NCBI GenBank assembly: GCA_951640165.1 | Contig: OX621258.1 | Coordinates: forward strand, 9,261,501 to 9,325,500 | Length of the DNA stretch: 64,000 bases | Direction: 5' to 3' | DNA from: Pseudoips prasinana | Taxonomy: Eukaryota; Arthropoda; Insecta; Lepidoptera; Nolidae | In this document: piece after piece, positions 1 to 10,919 of the stretch | Layout of the letters: each line of letters begins with the position of its first letter | Position numbering within the stretch: position 1 is the first letter of the stretch | Translations under genes and position numbers: made by a program | Notes under the pieces: model-generated | Seen by the model: the letters and a program-made list of their open reading frames with translations, nothing else | The model's database searches: none | What the model was told of the DNA's origin: nothing

Positions 1-1604
1 TGTAAAAAAGGATAGATAGCATTATGGACGAGTCTTTCAAAGACCTTAGCAAGAACAGGCAATATGGATATGGGTCGATAATTCTCTATATCACTTTTTG
101 ATCCACTCTTGTAGACAGGGACGATCCGTGCACTTTTCCATATACTTGGGAAAACGCCATCTGACAGACATTTATTAAATAGATAATAAAGAGGATTATC
201 AATAATAGTTGCAGTTTCTCTAAAAAAAATGGGAGGTATATTGTCAACTCCAGCACCCTTAGAGATATCAAGCGATTTTAATGCCTTGCAAATTTCAGTT
301 CTAGACAAATCAATTTTACTCATTGTAAAATTACGAGTATTAACTAAATTCAAACTAAGGTCAGAAATGTCTAAATTATCAGGTACAGAGGATGGTTGGT
401 ACACAGATAGAAAAAAATCTGTAAACAAATTACATGCCTCTTCAAGACTACCGGCTTTTAATGTTTTATATTGCAGGTTAGTGGGGATATCCGTTGATTG
501 CTTTCGATGAGAAATATAACTCCAAAAATATTTTATGTTATCTTTGATGCTAGTTTCTAATAAGGCCATATATTTATTGTAACAGCTTTCTGATGTGATT
601 TTAAATTCTTTCCTATATATAGAGAAAATATTATAGTTCGACTCATTATAATTTTTTTTCATTTTAATCCATGCTTTATTTTTTTTTTTAAATAGTTGTA
701 TCAATTTCGGGGTGAACCAAATAGGATAAGAATGTGTTCTAATATTTTTTAACGGTATATTTTCCTTAATAATTGAGTATAATTTTTCATAAAAACAAGA
801 TACAGCCTCCTCAATTGCTTTATTCATAAATAATTCATTCCAATTTACTATCAATAATTCCTGTTTAATTTTAGCATAGTTAGCTTTTTTAAAACAATAT
901 TTATAAAAAGGTTTACGTTGTATGTAACTTTTATTGCTTGTAAACGGTAATGAAACCCAAAAGGGTGGATGGTGTTCATCCGGAGGCACTAATGAGTTAG
1001 TCACTGGCGATAGAACACAGTCTAACACATCAGTAAAGAAAAAATCCAGTATTGTGTTATTATGATTCTTTAAATTATTTATTTGATAGCAATTTGATAC
1101 CGTCATGAAGTTATAAACGTACGTATCTATTTGATTTAGGCAATTACAGTTCAGGCGCTGCTTATATGGCTCTTCATTTGTCCAATTCAAATTAGGTAAA
1201 TTAAAATCCCCAACAATAATCATATACTCCCTGTTATTACTTCGATTCAATAAGTTAGTAGTAGTAGTTAAGTTGTAGTGCGATAAAAACCTGATCTACA
1301 ATCGGGGAGATGGGCGCGATTGACACGAGTGCGCAGCCGGCGCATAGCTCTCGCCGTACTGCGATCAGTACGCCACCGCCATCGCGGCGGCCGCTAGCCT
1401 CACGATCACGGTCTGCACGAAATATTAGATATCTATTGTCAATGTATTCGCTGTCTGAGATGTCTGTATGCAACCAAGTTTCGGTTAGTATTATGACATC
1501 ATACGAGTTTGATAGAATGTTCATATACAGTGTGTATAGTTTAGTTCTGAGTCCCCGACAGTTTTGGTAATAAATTGAAATATTATGAGAGTTAGCCATT
1601 TTTA
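1..1604 (-). mobile_element. Jockey-type LINE, endonuclease plus RT start, open at left edge
   Basis: Non-LTR retrotransposon read leftwards. The 5' part (1599-1255) encodes an apurinic-type endonuclease start: YYQNCRGLRTK, then ILTETWLH with the catalytic Glu. After a frame change near 1255, one frame stays open from about 1240 to base 1. It carries IIVGDFNLPNLNW, a linker, SKGAGVDNIPP and the first RT block ending NYRPISILP. The stretch normally lying between the strand holding QVFIAL and GDFN (usually containing a YIPP-type motif) is missing, and a run of TAC/ACT triplets sits at the junction. I infer a small internal deletion with frame loss. The rest of the RT lies outside the window. 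The copy is 5' truncated or starts just before the ATG at 1599. Jockey-group assignment is from motif style. Confidence 0.88.
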
Positions 1605-1661
1605 TTAGTACATACGGTAAATAATTTAGTTATTAGACATGCATTATTCAGGGTATGAGTG

Positions 1662-3176
1662 AAAGTAAGTGTTATAATTACTATACTACAATCAAACATT
1701 GCTACAATCCTTGCAGCCATCTTCAATGGCTGTATAAGTGATGGTGTCTTTCCCGATTTAATGAAAATAAGTAAGATAATACCCATTTTCAAGGCAGGTT
1801 GTTCAAAAAATGCCACGAATTATAGGCCTATCTCAATACTGCCAGCTTTAAGTAAAATATTTGAAAAGCTGATGCTCAGCCAAATGTTGTCGCACTTTAA
1901 CGTGAATGAGATATTGCATAACAAGCAGTTCGGGTTTACAAGGGGCCGCTCTACTCAGGATGCAGGTTGCACATTAATTAGGTCAATATTGGAGGCTTGG
2001 GAGGGATCACAGGATGCGCTGGGAGTTTTCTGTGATCTCTCTAAGGCTTTCGATTGCGTTGATCATCGTACGCTCGTTGTTAAACTGAAGTACTATGGAA
2101 TATCTGGCACATCTCTTGATCTTGTGATGTCCTATTTATCGGGGTGACAACAGATGGTTTCGATAGGCGGTGTCACTTCGGCACGTCATCCTGTGAAAAT
2201 GGGGGTGCCCCAAGGATCTATATTGGGCCCATTTTTATTTCTAGTTTATATAAATGATCTCCCTTATCTGGTAGAGAAAGTATCAGACATAGTTTTGTTC
2301 GCTGATGATACGTCGCTCATATTTAAAGTAAATAGAAAGGATAAAGATCTTATTGAGCATAATAAAACACTCAGCTTTATATCAGAATGGTTTTCGGCAA
2401 ATAATCTCTTGTTAAATGGCGGGAAAACTAAATGCATCAGGTTCTCATTGCCGAATGTGACTCAAATTGTACCAACAGTTGCACTTAATGCGAAAATATT
2501 AGATCTAGTCCCATCGACCGTATTTTTAGGATTGACACTTGATTCAAAATTGCAATGGGGTCCTCAGATTGAAAAGTTAGCAGGTAAATTAAGTTCGGCT
2601 TCCTATGCTGTCTGGAAATTAAGGCAATTGTCAGATGAACAAACTGCTAGATTAGTGTATTTCGCGTACTTTCATAGCATTATGTCGTATGGCATTCTGC
2701 TGTGGGGTTCGGCGGCTGACATAGGTGCTATTTTTGTATTGCAGAAAAGAGCAGTCAGAGCCATTTATGGTTTAGGCAGTCGCGATTCTTTGCGAAATTT
2801 GTTTAAAGAAATAAATATACTTACTGTGCCATCGGAATATATATATCAGAATATAATGTTTGTTAGAAAAAATATTCATAATTATAAAAAGAAAAGTGAA
2901 CTGCATAATATAAATACTAGGAATAAAAACAAACTAGCCATGCCAGGCTTTAGAGTAAGCAAAACTAATAAATCATTTTTAGGAAATTGTATTAGGTTTT
3001 ATAACAAGCTTCCTACTCAAATTACTGATCTGCCTGACACAAGTTTTAAAACACATATTAAACGTATACTTATGGCTAGGGGTTATTACACCACTAAAGA
3101 GTACATCGATGACAAAGACGTCTGGCTCTCACTTCCTACCTGCACATTGCTCGCTGGAGATCTTGTAGCCATATAG
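1662..3176 (+). pseudogene. LINE reverse transcriptase, one nonsense codon
   Basis: RT polyprotein fragment of about 500 codons in one frame, interrupted only by TGA at 2145-2147 between SYLSG and QQMVSIGG, where a CGA Arg codon is expected. Visible blocks in order: NYRPISILPALSK, QFGFTRGRSTQDA, FCDLSKAFDCVDH (motif A, catalytic Asp present), GVPQGSILGPFLF, LFADDTSLIF (motif C, both Asp present), FLGLTLDSKLQW, then the C-terminal RFYNKLPTQI region. The endonuclease is missing through 5' truncation. Apart from the stop the frame is clean, which suggests a fairly young copy. The product would have copied element RNA at the nicked target site. Confidence 0.9.
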
Positions 3177-3878
3177 ACATGACTGATCTGCTGTGTTACG
3201 TGAACTATCTGTAAATGATTGCTATCATATACTTAATTTAAAATTATTGACTCTGTCTCAAAATGAATAATGTTATTGTTTCGAAGTTTTTCTTTTGTAT
3301 ACCTAAATATAATCTAAAATAATAAGCATTCAGACAACCGATCGAGCATATATTGTGTTTGCCTACTAAATAATTACTCTAATTGGACCAAATCCCGTGT
3401 TCATGCCCGCTTGAGTATGTTTCGCCGGACCGTCTCAACTGGGTCGTGTTGAAACCGGTAGTAGATGAACCCACTGAGTTTGTTTCGCTGGGTCTTGTCA
3501 GTTGGGGCGCATTGGATCCGGTAGTAGCATTAAAGCGCGACCGTCGTTATTAACACAAGGTCCGTCATAATAATAATACCTTTAATATAGACACAACCAT
3601 TGACAATATGTAGTAAAAATATTAGACTTAAACTAGATAATTAAACATAATCTCTTGACAATAACTTGATACGAGCTAGCTAAATATCATTTCTGTAATA
3701 AAATAAATTTTATAAATGTTTTCATACAAGATGTACCTAAATATCTATGTTACTAGAAATAATATCTAATGTATACAACTATATTACTACAAACATGTTC
3801 TGACTATTTACAAGCGCTTTTTTAAAGTCTACGTAAATAAAAGCCTTTTTTATTTATTTATTTATTTTATTTATTTAT
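1662..3878 (+). mobile_element. 5'-truncated Jockey-type LINE with long 3' UTR
   Basis: Retrotransposon starting inside the RT domain and running through the C-terminal region, a roughly 700-bp 3' UTR and a TTTA-rich tail ending near 3878. The 3' UTR (3280-3878) recurs at 5755-6346, 37979-38210, 33775-33893 (reverse) and 50575-51350, which defines it as part of the element. The element starts only about 60 bp from the divergent minus-strand LINE. Both include the same RT block but with clearly different residues, so they are separate insertions. Confidence 0.9.
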
Positions 3879-4181
3879 ACTACTACATACAAAATGGAAC
3901 ATAATTAACGCATACCCTTAAACACCCCCATTAGAATATTATGTTGTAATCATAATATATATGTATTGTAGTAGTAGTAGTGTAGTATATGCATTGTTAT
4001 TTAATAAATTAGTTTCCTGGAATAAAGTTTATTTTTCTTTATTTTATATTGAATGATGGAATTTGTATGAATACAAATAAAACAGCGACTTTAAAAGTCT
4101 TATTACTTTGACTTACAGTCCATTTAAATTTGTTTTGACTGTACATGGTTAATACGATAATAATTTCCGTAGTTTTAATTA
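3879..4181. other. AT-rich spacer, no gene seen
   Basis: AT-rich sequence with a short TAG triplet run near 3968. I see no coding potential or recognisable repeat. Confidence 0.5.
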
Positions 4182-4500
4182 TCTATACATATAATAAAAT
4201 CGTAGGAAAGCCAAAACTGAACATTGAATTTTTTTTGAAAAGGATACTTGGGGCGTGATTTAAAATAGATATCGAAGCCAAAAATATAGTTTTTAGAATT
4301 TTTATCTGTGTGTCTGTTTGTCTGTATGTATGTCCGGGCTAAACTCAAAAAGTACTGCATGGATTTACTTAAAATTTTGCATGAATATTACTAAGAGGTC
4401 GGGTCAACATATAGGCTTCATATTATTACGCTATCACCTACGGGGGCGGAGCTGTGATAATTTATAAAGTTTAACGCGGATAAAACCGGGGCACAGCTAG
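4182..4500 (+). mobile_element. Non-autonomous Helitron, long type
   Basis: Begins TCTATACATATAATAAAATC and ends with a degenerate GC hairpin followed by GCACAGCTAG. It lies between A (4181) and T (4501), the A|T target and TC...CTRR ends expected of Helitrons. Other copies of this type are at 7921-8232 (reverse), 18685-19289 (reverse, tandem), 36838-37142, 50975-51257 and 53107-53456. It encodes no replicase; an autonomous element elsewhere would be needed. Confidence 0.85.
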
Positions 4501-4732
4501 TAAAGTATAAGATTAGTTAATCTATTTAGCTGTTTGAGTGAACTTCACCCATCCTATGTGGTCAACAGTATGCGACCATGTCTCTGTTCCGTAATTACTG
4601 GGAATATCACTGACCGTTCAACTTTCGATTTGAATGCGCTATTTGGGATAAGAAATTGGTTCGTAGCTTCCTAATTGCTGACAAAATGAGTTCGAATCCT
4701 TTTTTTGACACGCACCGACTAAACCTAACTTG

Positions 4733-4798
4733 GCGTGGACTTCTCTTGGCCCCTAATGGAGGCGTGTTCCTCCATCAGGGGCCAAGAGAAGTCCACGC
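4733..4798. repeat. Near-perfect 30-bp palindrome inside an R1-like LINE fragment
   Basis: Two 30-bp arms with one mismatch, separated by the six bases CGTGTT. Each arm contains the GACTTCTCTTGGC motif seen in the R1-like LINE 3' ends at 27.5, 29.2, 29.4 and 35.1 kb; those copies have the sequence once only. Flanking bases (about 4700-4732) continue the LINE homology. Confidence 0.85.
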
Positions 4799-5021
4799 AT
4801 GCGGCTCCGTTGCTCAAACCGAGTTGGATCCTACTTTTTACTATGGTTTATTTGCTTTGAAATGTAAAGTGGACTGACATTACAGTTAGCTAGATGGCTT
4901 TAAACCCCGCTAGCGTCTATTGTGCTTTAAAAGGTCACTCTTAAAGGTCAATATAACGAAAAATGTGACATCACAGCAGTTAGTACAACATTTAAATAAG
5001 ACAAAAATTTGGAACTCATCT

Positions 5022-5268
5022 ATGCCTCTTGGTCTAATGGTTAGAGACCTTGGTTGCAAAGCCAAAGTTCGTGGGTTCGATTTCCACCCAAGACAAAATC
5101 TTTGTATGATGAGCACGATTATACGTTCTGTCTCAGGATGTAATATATAATATGTATGTATTTAGAAATATATAAGTATGTATGTATATCAGTAGTCTGG
5201 TTGCCCTGGTACAGTTTTGGCCTAGTTTTGGATCATCAGTTGGCCTAGTTTGGGATCATCAGTTGTCC
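5022..5268 (+). mobile_element. tRNA-derived SINE (family A), divergent copy
   Basis: Pol III type head with GGTCTAATGGTTAGAG (box A-like) and GGTTCGATTTCC (box B-like), then the body leading to TATATCAGTAGTCTGGTTGCC and TTTGGGATCATCAG. Near the 3' end a roughly 24-bp stretch around GGCCTAGTTT is duplicated in tandem. It is not a functional tRNA: there is no cloverleaf 3' half and the same head-plus-body recurs many times. Confidence 0.75.
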
Positions 5269-5296
5269 GAAGATATTTATTTATTCATTTTTTTCC

Positions 5297-5366
5297 TGAA
5301 TGGTTCGCTTTTTTCACCTTGTATAACTGATTGTATGTACAGGGTGAAACAAAGTGAACCGTTTAA
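5297..5366. repeat. Small imperfect foldback (MITE-like)
   Basis: Arms of about 23-25 bp around GGTTCGCTTTTTTCACC and GGTGAAACAAAGTGAACC. Could be a very short non-autonomous DNA element; no clear TSD was found. Confidence 0.5.
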
Positions 5367-5491
5367 CGCTACGTCATCATACGTTAACATGAAACACCAC
5401 GCTATAACAAATTGTGTTAATAGAATTGTTTCTCAACAATAGGGTTACCACAAATATAGAGTAAAACTAGTTTAGGCAGGACACGTTATAA

Positions 5492-5679
5492 TCACACTAA
5501 TATTATAAAGATAAAAGTTTGTATGTGTGTGTGTGTGTATGTTTGTCACTCTTTCACGCAAAAACTACCGGACGGATTTTGATGAAACTTTGTAGTACCA
5601 ATGTAGCTTATTTATCCGAATAACACATAGGCTACAATTTATAAAGTTTAATGCGGGTAAAACAGCGGAGCACAGCTAG
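5492..5679 (+). mobile_element. Non-autonomous Helitron, short (Lep1-like) type
   Basis: Starts TCACACTAATATTATAAAG, has an internal TG-rich stretch (GTGTGTGTGTGTATG), and ends with a degenerate GCGGGTAAAACAGCGG hairpin and CAGCTAG. Flanks are A and T as for Helitrons. The resemblance to published lepidopteran Lep1 elements is from memory. Confidence 0.82.
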
Positions 5680-5754
5680 TTTTATATAAATTCACTTACT
5701 GATTAGCAAGACGCCTATTATTAGGCGTTTCTGTTATTTCGGCAGTTATAGTTC

Positions 5755-6346
5755 TAGATGTTTTTCTTTTGTTTCCTAAATTTAATCTAAATTAATATTC
5801 ATTTGGACAACCGATCGAGCAGATATTGTGTTAGCCTACTAAATAGTTACTTTAAGTGGACCAAATCCCGTGTTCATGCCCGCTTGAGTATGTTTCGCCG
5901 GACCGTCTCAATTGGGCCGTGTTGAAACCGGTACCTAGTAGATGAACCTGCTGTGTTTGTTTCGCTGGGTCTTCTCAGTTGGGGCGCATTGGATACGGTG
6001 GTAGCATTAAAGCGCGACCGTCGTATTAAACACAAGGTTCGTCATAACAATAATACTGAATTAGTACCTTAATATAGACAGAACCATTCAGACAATATGT
6101 AGTATAACATAAATTTCAATAATTAAACATAAACATAATCTCCTTGACAATAACTTAATACAAGCTAGCTAAATATCACTACTATTATAAAATAAATTGT
6201 ATAAATGTTTTAACAATCCGTGTACCTAAATATCTATAAAAAGTAACTAGAAATAATAACTGTATTACTACAAACCAGTCTCACTATTTACAAGCGCTTT
6301 TTTAAAGACAACGTGAATAAAAACCTTTTTTATTTTATTTTATTTT
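5755..6346 (+). mobile_element. Jockey-type LINE 3' UTR, 5'-truncated copy
   Basis: Matches the 3' UTR of the LINE ending at 3878: ACCGATCGAGCA, GTTTCGCCGGACCGTC, GGGGCGCATTGGAT, ACAAGCGCTTTTTTAAAG, and a TTTTA-rich tail. No coding part remains, as expected for incomplete target-primed reverse transcription. Confidence 0.88.
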
Positions 6347-6467
6347 ATAGAATAATATAAACTGTTGAAATGCGCCATAGAATTTCGAGCGCAATGAGCC
6401 ATAAAACTGCGGTTACATTGGTATAAGTATAGTAATTTATTAAAGTTTATCGAATAAGCAGTGGTAA

Positions 6468-6684
6468 ATCTAGTGTCAGAGATGTTCGTGCCAATCAGTG
6501 GGCCTTTGACATAGCCAAACGACTGTCATCTAACGATTACAACCAGTACCGACAGTATCACGTGCCAGCGATCAATGAGAAATTAAAGCGCCTTGACGGT
6601 CACCCATGTATGGACTGATTGCGTAATACATCTGAAACTAACAGACCGCTGAGAGCAATAGGCTATAAGTGCCTCTAAGTGGAC
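6468..6684 (+). repeat. Interspersed repeat E, degenerate copy
   Basis: Diverged member of a roughly 250-270 bp family defined by eleven copies in this window (best copies 32388-32660 and 34530-34800). Recognisable parts are AGTGTCAGAGATGTTC, TTGACGGTCACCCAT and GAGAGCAATAGGCTATAAG. Class unknown; no coding potential. Confidence 0.6.
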
Positions 6685-6751
6685 TAAACTAAATGAGATG
6701 AATTATTTTTTATACTTACTATAATAATATAGTACTTAGTTACTAGATATT

Positions 6752-6960
6752 TTTTTAAAGACACCATTCGCACAAGGGAATGCTTGACTGCGTCGCGGGG
6801 TACTTTACAAACATATAATTGAAGGACAGAAAGTACACCCAGACTTAGAGCAACAATTTATGAGTCACACAATAAGTTGTCCTGTTCAAAAGTGTCCCGG
6901 GTCACGAAGTGGTGTGGCGGCTATATTAACCGCTGCACAACACGTTCAGTCAAAATGTCT
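6752..6960 (-). mobile_element. tRNA-derived SINE (family D), degenerate
   Basis: Reverse-oriented, diverged copy of the family seen at 12685, 45435 and 46070. The shared tail block TCGCGGGGTACTTTACAAAC lies at the left and the tRNA-like head at the right. Confidence 0.65.
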
Positions 6961-6964
6961 ATGT

Positions 6965-7670
6965 ATCTGTAGTTAAATATTTATCTTTACATTTTTATGA
7001 TTATTTATGTATTTTAACATGTAGTGTGTGTAATACTTATGGATGTAATACTTACTATAAACTACACACAATATGCTTTATTTTTTCTTAAATACTGCTT
7101 TCGAAGTATTGCTCATAAAAAATTAAGTAAGCTGTACTTTAGTTCATTTACTTTTTTCGTTTATTTTTTTATATCGTGTGTACATTAATAATTAATTAAC
7201 TAAATTAATAATCGTCTGTTTAATAAAATAAGATCAATAAATCGCACTAAGAATTGACGTCAATTTATCCTATACTTTCTAGTAATATGTGGTAACCCGA
7301 CCAACACGTCAGCCATTTTCCGACTTAATTAATATAATTGCTTCAGATATAGCGATTGGTGTAACATGGCATAATCACCATGGTAGTAGTAATTAAAGAT
7401 TAATCAATATATACGAGTTAAGTGAGATGGTAGTTTGAGTTGGCAGGAGTCATATACTCCTCTATATTTAGTATGCATATAGCAGTGGCAGAAAGTAATA
7501 TATTTCTTAAATGAAGCCGATGAAGACGACTATCTAAAACTGCAATCTTATCACTAATTTCTTATTTCACAAAGTGTTTTCGTTTAATTAGTTCAGTTTT
7601 ATGAGTAGATATTGCTGTTTATGTTTCCTCCAATATTCATAAAAGCATATTGTAATACCACAATAGAACA
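6965..7670. other. AT-rich stretch, no gene seen
   Basis: No coding signal. It contains a 14-bp perfect palindrome AATTGACGTCAATT near 7250 with a TGACGTCA core, which may be chance. Confidence 0.5.
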
Positions 7671-7673
7671 ATG

Positions 7674-7732
7674 AAACTAAACAAAATATACCCCTATACA
7701 TTTCATAGGGGTATCTGTAATTTGTTTAGTTT
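7674..7732. repeat. Short foldback
   Basis: Arms AAACTAAACAAAATATACCC and its near-complement around a 7-base loop (ACATTTC), with a small bulge in the right arm. No family assignment. Confidence 0.6.
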
Positions 7733-7920
7733 TTTCAGTTCATTTCAGTCATTAGCTGATTGAAATTTTTGTATTATGCAAGCTACTATTCTGGACGTTG
7801 TTTAGTTTTATAGGCACAATAATATTAATCATATCCTGGGATATTATTCACACACGGCTATCTGCGCCTAAACAAAGCAGAGCTTGTATTATGGAAACCA
7901 GATAACTGATATATTATACA

Positions 7921-8232
7921 CTAGCTGTGCCCCGCGGTTTTACCCGCGTTAAATTTTATAAATTATCACAGCTTCTCCCCCTTAGTAATAATATGTAGCC
8001 TATATGTTGACCCGACCTCTTAGTAATATTCATGCAAAATTTGAAGTAAATTTATGCAGTACTTTATGAGTTTAGCCCGGACATACATACAGACAAACAG
8101 ACACACAGACAAAAATTCTAAAAACTGTATTTTTGGCTTCGATATGGATTGTAGGTCACGCCCCAAGTACCGTTTAAAAAAAATATTCAATGTACAGTTT
8201 GGACTTTTCTACGATTTTATTATATGTATAGA
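7921..8232 (-). mobile_element. Helitron (long type) nested in a SINE
   Basis: Reverse copy: CTAGCTGTGCCCCGCGG with the hairpin at the left, TATATGTATAGA at the right. Flanking bases are A and T. It interrupts the family A SINE, so it inserted later than the SINE. Confidence 0.88.
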
Positions 8233-8346
8233 TAATTACATCCAGACTCAGGACAAACAGACATGTTCATACACACAAATATATGTCTTGGATCGGGATC
8301 GAACCCACGACCTGCGGCGTGAAAGACAAGTATTTACCAATCATGC

Positions 8347-9243
8347 ATTGAGTCTTGAAGTTACCCATGGGGAAATCATATCTTTTGCAGATGATACTGC
8401 CCTTACTTTTGCTGCTAATACATGGGTAGAGGCTTTCAGTGCTGCACAGCGGGGCTTCGATACCGTGAGAAAGTGGCTTCAGAGAAATATTCTTACATTA
8501 AATGTCGACAAAACCAAGTATATCTGCTTTAGCATAAAAAAATTAACTAAGGAAAGCATCGTGCAAAATATCACATCGCACGAGTGTCTCTCCGAAAAAA
8601 ATAACAAGTGTCTTCCACTGGAACGAGTCGATACAATAAAATATTTAGGAGTTAACATAGACAGCAATCTAAATTTCAAAGAACACATTAGGTTGCTATG
8701 CGGTAGAATTAGAAAGCATATATTTATTTTTAAAAAATTAAGGCACATTGCTGACTTTAAGTTGCTAAAGCAGATATAATATGCCCTCTGTCAATCACTT
8801 CTTACATATTGCCTATCATCTTGGGGAGGAACGTCAAAAACCACTTTAAAGTCTATCGAGGTGGCCCAGCGTGCAGTACTGAAAGTCACTACGTTCAAGC
8901 AGATTAGATTCTCTACAACAACATTATATGAAAAATGGGAGGTTTTGACCGTGAGACAATTATACATGTTAAGCGTTGTCCTCCTACAACACAGTAAGTT
9001 AAGTTACAAACCATTACTCCTACAAAAACGAAGAAAAGACATAGTATGCGAGAGAACTAAGCTGTCTAACACTACATTTTGTCAACGATTTGCCCACTCC
9101 ATTGGACCATTACTTTACAATAGGTTAAACAGAATTCTAAACATATACCCATTAACAAAAATACAATGTAAGAAGAAACTTATCGAATACCTGAAAAGTC
9201 TTACCTATGAACAGACTGAACTCCTCCTGCAAATAGCATCCTA
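8347..9243 (+). pseudogene. LINE RT C-terminal half, one nonsense codon
   Basis: One frame of about 298 codons with a single TAA at 8777-8779 (between LLKQI and YALCQSLLTYC, where Tyr is expected). Motif C is SFADDTALTF at its N-terminus; KYLGVNIDSNLNF and SSWGGTSKTTL follow. Motifs A and B are absent through 5' truncation, so no active enzyme could be made. An apparent longer frame starting at 8054 only joins Helitron, SINE and LINE sequence by chance. Confidence 0.85.
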
Positions 9244-9754
9244 AAAAAACCTAAGCAATACATAGTTCATACATTTCTCATAACACACACACACTCACAC
9301 AAACGCCCACATGCTCACTCACATTACAACACAAAACATAACACTACATAATATCACACACAACACCACACACAACCTCTTACACACCAGTCACATACAT
9401 TCTCATCCCACACAAATAAGAGGACCTGCATGCAAACCCTACACAAACGTTTTTATTATATTTTACTTTTCTATTAATTCCTTTTGCATTGTAAGTAAAT
9501 ACATTACAAATTATTAATTTGATTATACTCAGGATATAACATGTAACACATAAATATGAAATTATGTAAATGGCTTAAATAAATGTACAAAACTCGAGGG
9601 GTTGGGCGCTGATAGCCGAAATACAGGCTCTGCCTAGTTTGGCTACAGATGACTATACCATTTAATCTGACCTAAATTAGCCTGTTAAAATTTATTAAAA
9701 TATTTTGTAACTTAGGCTTAAGTTTTTTGAACAGTAAACATTATTATTATTATT
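8347..9754 (+). mobile_element. 5'-truncated LINE nested in a SINE
   Basis: Starts just upstream of the RT FADD motif, runs through the RT C-terminal region and a CA-rich 3' UTR, and ends in ATT repeats (9741-9754). The short repeat ATGC flanks it (8343-8346 and 9755-9758), a possible 4-bp TSD. It divides the SINE head from its body. It differs in sequence from the Jockey-type elements at 1-3.9 kb; clade uncertain (Jockey or CR1 group). Confidence 0.85.
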
Positions 9755-9771
9755 ATGCCAACCGGCCCGTC

Positions 9772-10207
9772 AAGTTTCTTCCACTATTCACTTCTCACAT
9801 AAGCTCCTTAAGTAACTCTCAATATTTATGTTACATCTTGAATATACCGATAATAAGCCAGCAATTCCCGTAAACTGTAGAATGTACTAAATAGGTTGTG
9901 CAAAAGAGAAATCGTGTTACATAAACCCTACGCCACTGGCACACAAATTTAATATACGAAACAATTATGTTATTAATTGGAATCAATTGTGTATCAAACT
10001 AGTTAATTGTCATATGACAGCTGATGACTAATTGTTGCATCTTAGTTTCCATAAATAATAATTACTGTTTCATTAGTTTCAGACTTTAATACAAAGCAAT
10101 AAGGCTGAAATTCATATAGTAATCTCAGACTCTTCTGGTTAAGGGTTGAAGAAAACAATATGACAGACTCCAATTTTATTTTAAGTCCCATGTTTATATT
10201 TCGATTA
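9772..10207. other. AT-rich stretch, no gene seen
   Basis: No recognisable repeat or coding potential. Confidence 0.5.
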
Positions 10208-10424
10208 TACGATATAATATGATAATAGGTCCGATACACGACCGCTGTACGTGTTCTCCGAGGCACGGAACTGTAAATATCGCTTAATTTCAAACTCCGC
10301 GATAAACTGAGAAATTTTCGTTAGCAGAAAAATACCAAAATTTCGTCCGACCCGGGATTTGAACCCCTGACCTCCTTATCTGCGGTTGAACACACAACCG
10401 TTAGACCAAAGAGGCAGTCATATT
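10208..10424 (-). mobile_element. tRNA-derived SINE (family B), truncated
   Basis: Reverse copy: body GGTCCGATACACGACC, then CCGGGATTTGAACCCC (box B complement) and AACCGTTAGACCAAAGAGGC (box A end). The copy at 14415-14580 shares both this divergent body and the bases following it (TATTGTATAGTAATTATT). Confidence 0.8.
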
Positions 10425-10437
10425 GTATAGTAATTAT

Positions 10438-10662
10438 TCAAAGTCAAAGTAAAGTCAAAGTAACTTTATTCCGTAAAAATTTTACATTTATGTGGAATCG
10501 TCATATTTTTTTTTACCCTACCGTGGCAGCTACTGAGAAACACTGCCAGAAAACTCAGTAGGAATCCTTTTTTAAAATAAAATATACTTAAGATTAATTA
10601 CAATCATGTGTGTTGACTCAGAACAACTCCATCCCAAGCATTATTATAGTGCTTTTAGATAT
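10438..10662 (-). mobile_element. Jockey-type LINE 3' end stub
   Basis: Reverse-oriented 3' end with a tail of repeated AAAGTCAAAGT units, then TTTATTCCGTAAAA and ACTGCCAGAAAACTCAGTAG. It matches the 3' UTR of the copy at 11320-11752, which retains coding sequence. Confidence 0.75.
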
Positions 10663-10688
10663 ATGATCATTTTAAAGCCTATCAATCC

Positions 10689-10911
10689 GATCATCAGCCT
10701 GACATCGTCCACTGTTGGACAAAGGCCTCCCCAAAATGTTTCTATAACGTTGCCATTTACAAGTGTTTGCCATAGTGTCGAGGTTGCGAGTTGGCGACCG
10801 CAATTGCGCTTCTGGCCAACTACCAGCTATATCCCTTAGTCGCCTTTTACGACACCCTCGGGATGATATGGAACGGCCGTCTTATTCTTTCTAGGCCCGA
10901 AACGGCATGGC
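10689..10911 (-). mobile_element. Short non-autonomous RTE-related element
   Basis: Left end is the RTE 3' end in reverse (GGACAAAGGCCTCCCC). The right part carries CGCCTTTTACGACACCC. Same subfamily as 44925-45175. Non-coding. Confidence 0.75.
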
Positions 10912-10919
10912 TTTAACAA

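Larger units (their letters stand above)
7821..9771 (-). mobile_element. SINE family A split by a Helitron and a LINE
   Basis: Three SINE pieces in reverse orientation: 3' body 7821-7920 (CCTGGGATATTATTCACAC, AAGCAGAGCTTGTA), middle 8233-8346 (TAATTACATCCAGACTCAGG, box B complement GGGATCGAACCCACG), and 5' head 9755-9771 (ATGCCAACCGGCCCGTC). A Helitron (7921-8232) and a LINE (8347-9754) occupy the gaps. The head piece lies exactly where the SINE consensus predicts after the LINE tail. A small SINE segment near the Helitron junction is missing. Confidence 0.85.

Noticed and set aside
1..3176. Twin-priming inversion of a single LINE
   Set aside because: Both halves include the same RT block with different residues, so they are two elements.
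7250..7265. TGACGTCA palindrome as a regulatory element
   Set aside because: Single short match in AT-rich DNA without any gene nearby.
8054..8779. A 241-codon open frame
   Set aside because: It joins Helitron, SINE and LINE sequence across their junctions; only the last third (from FADD) is real LINE coding.
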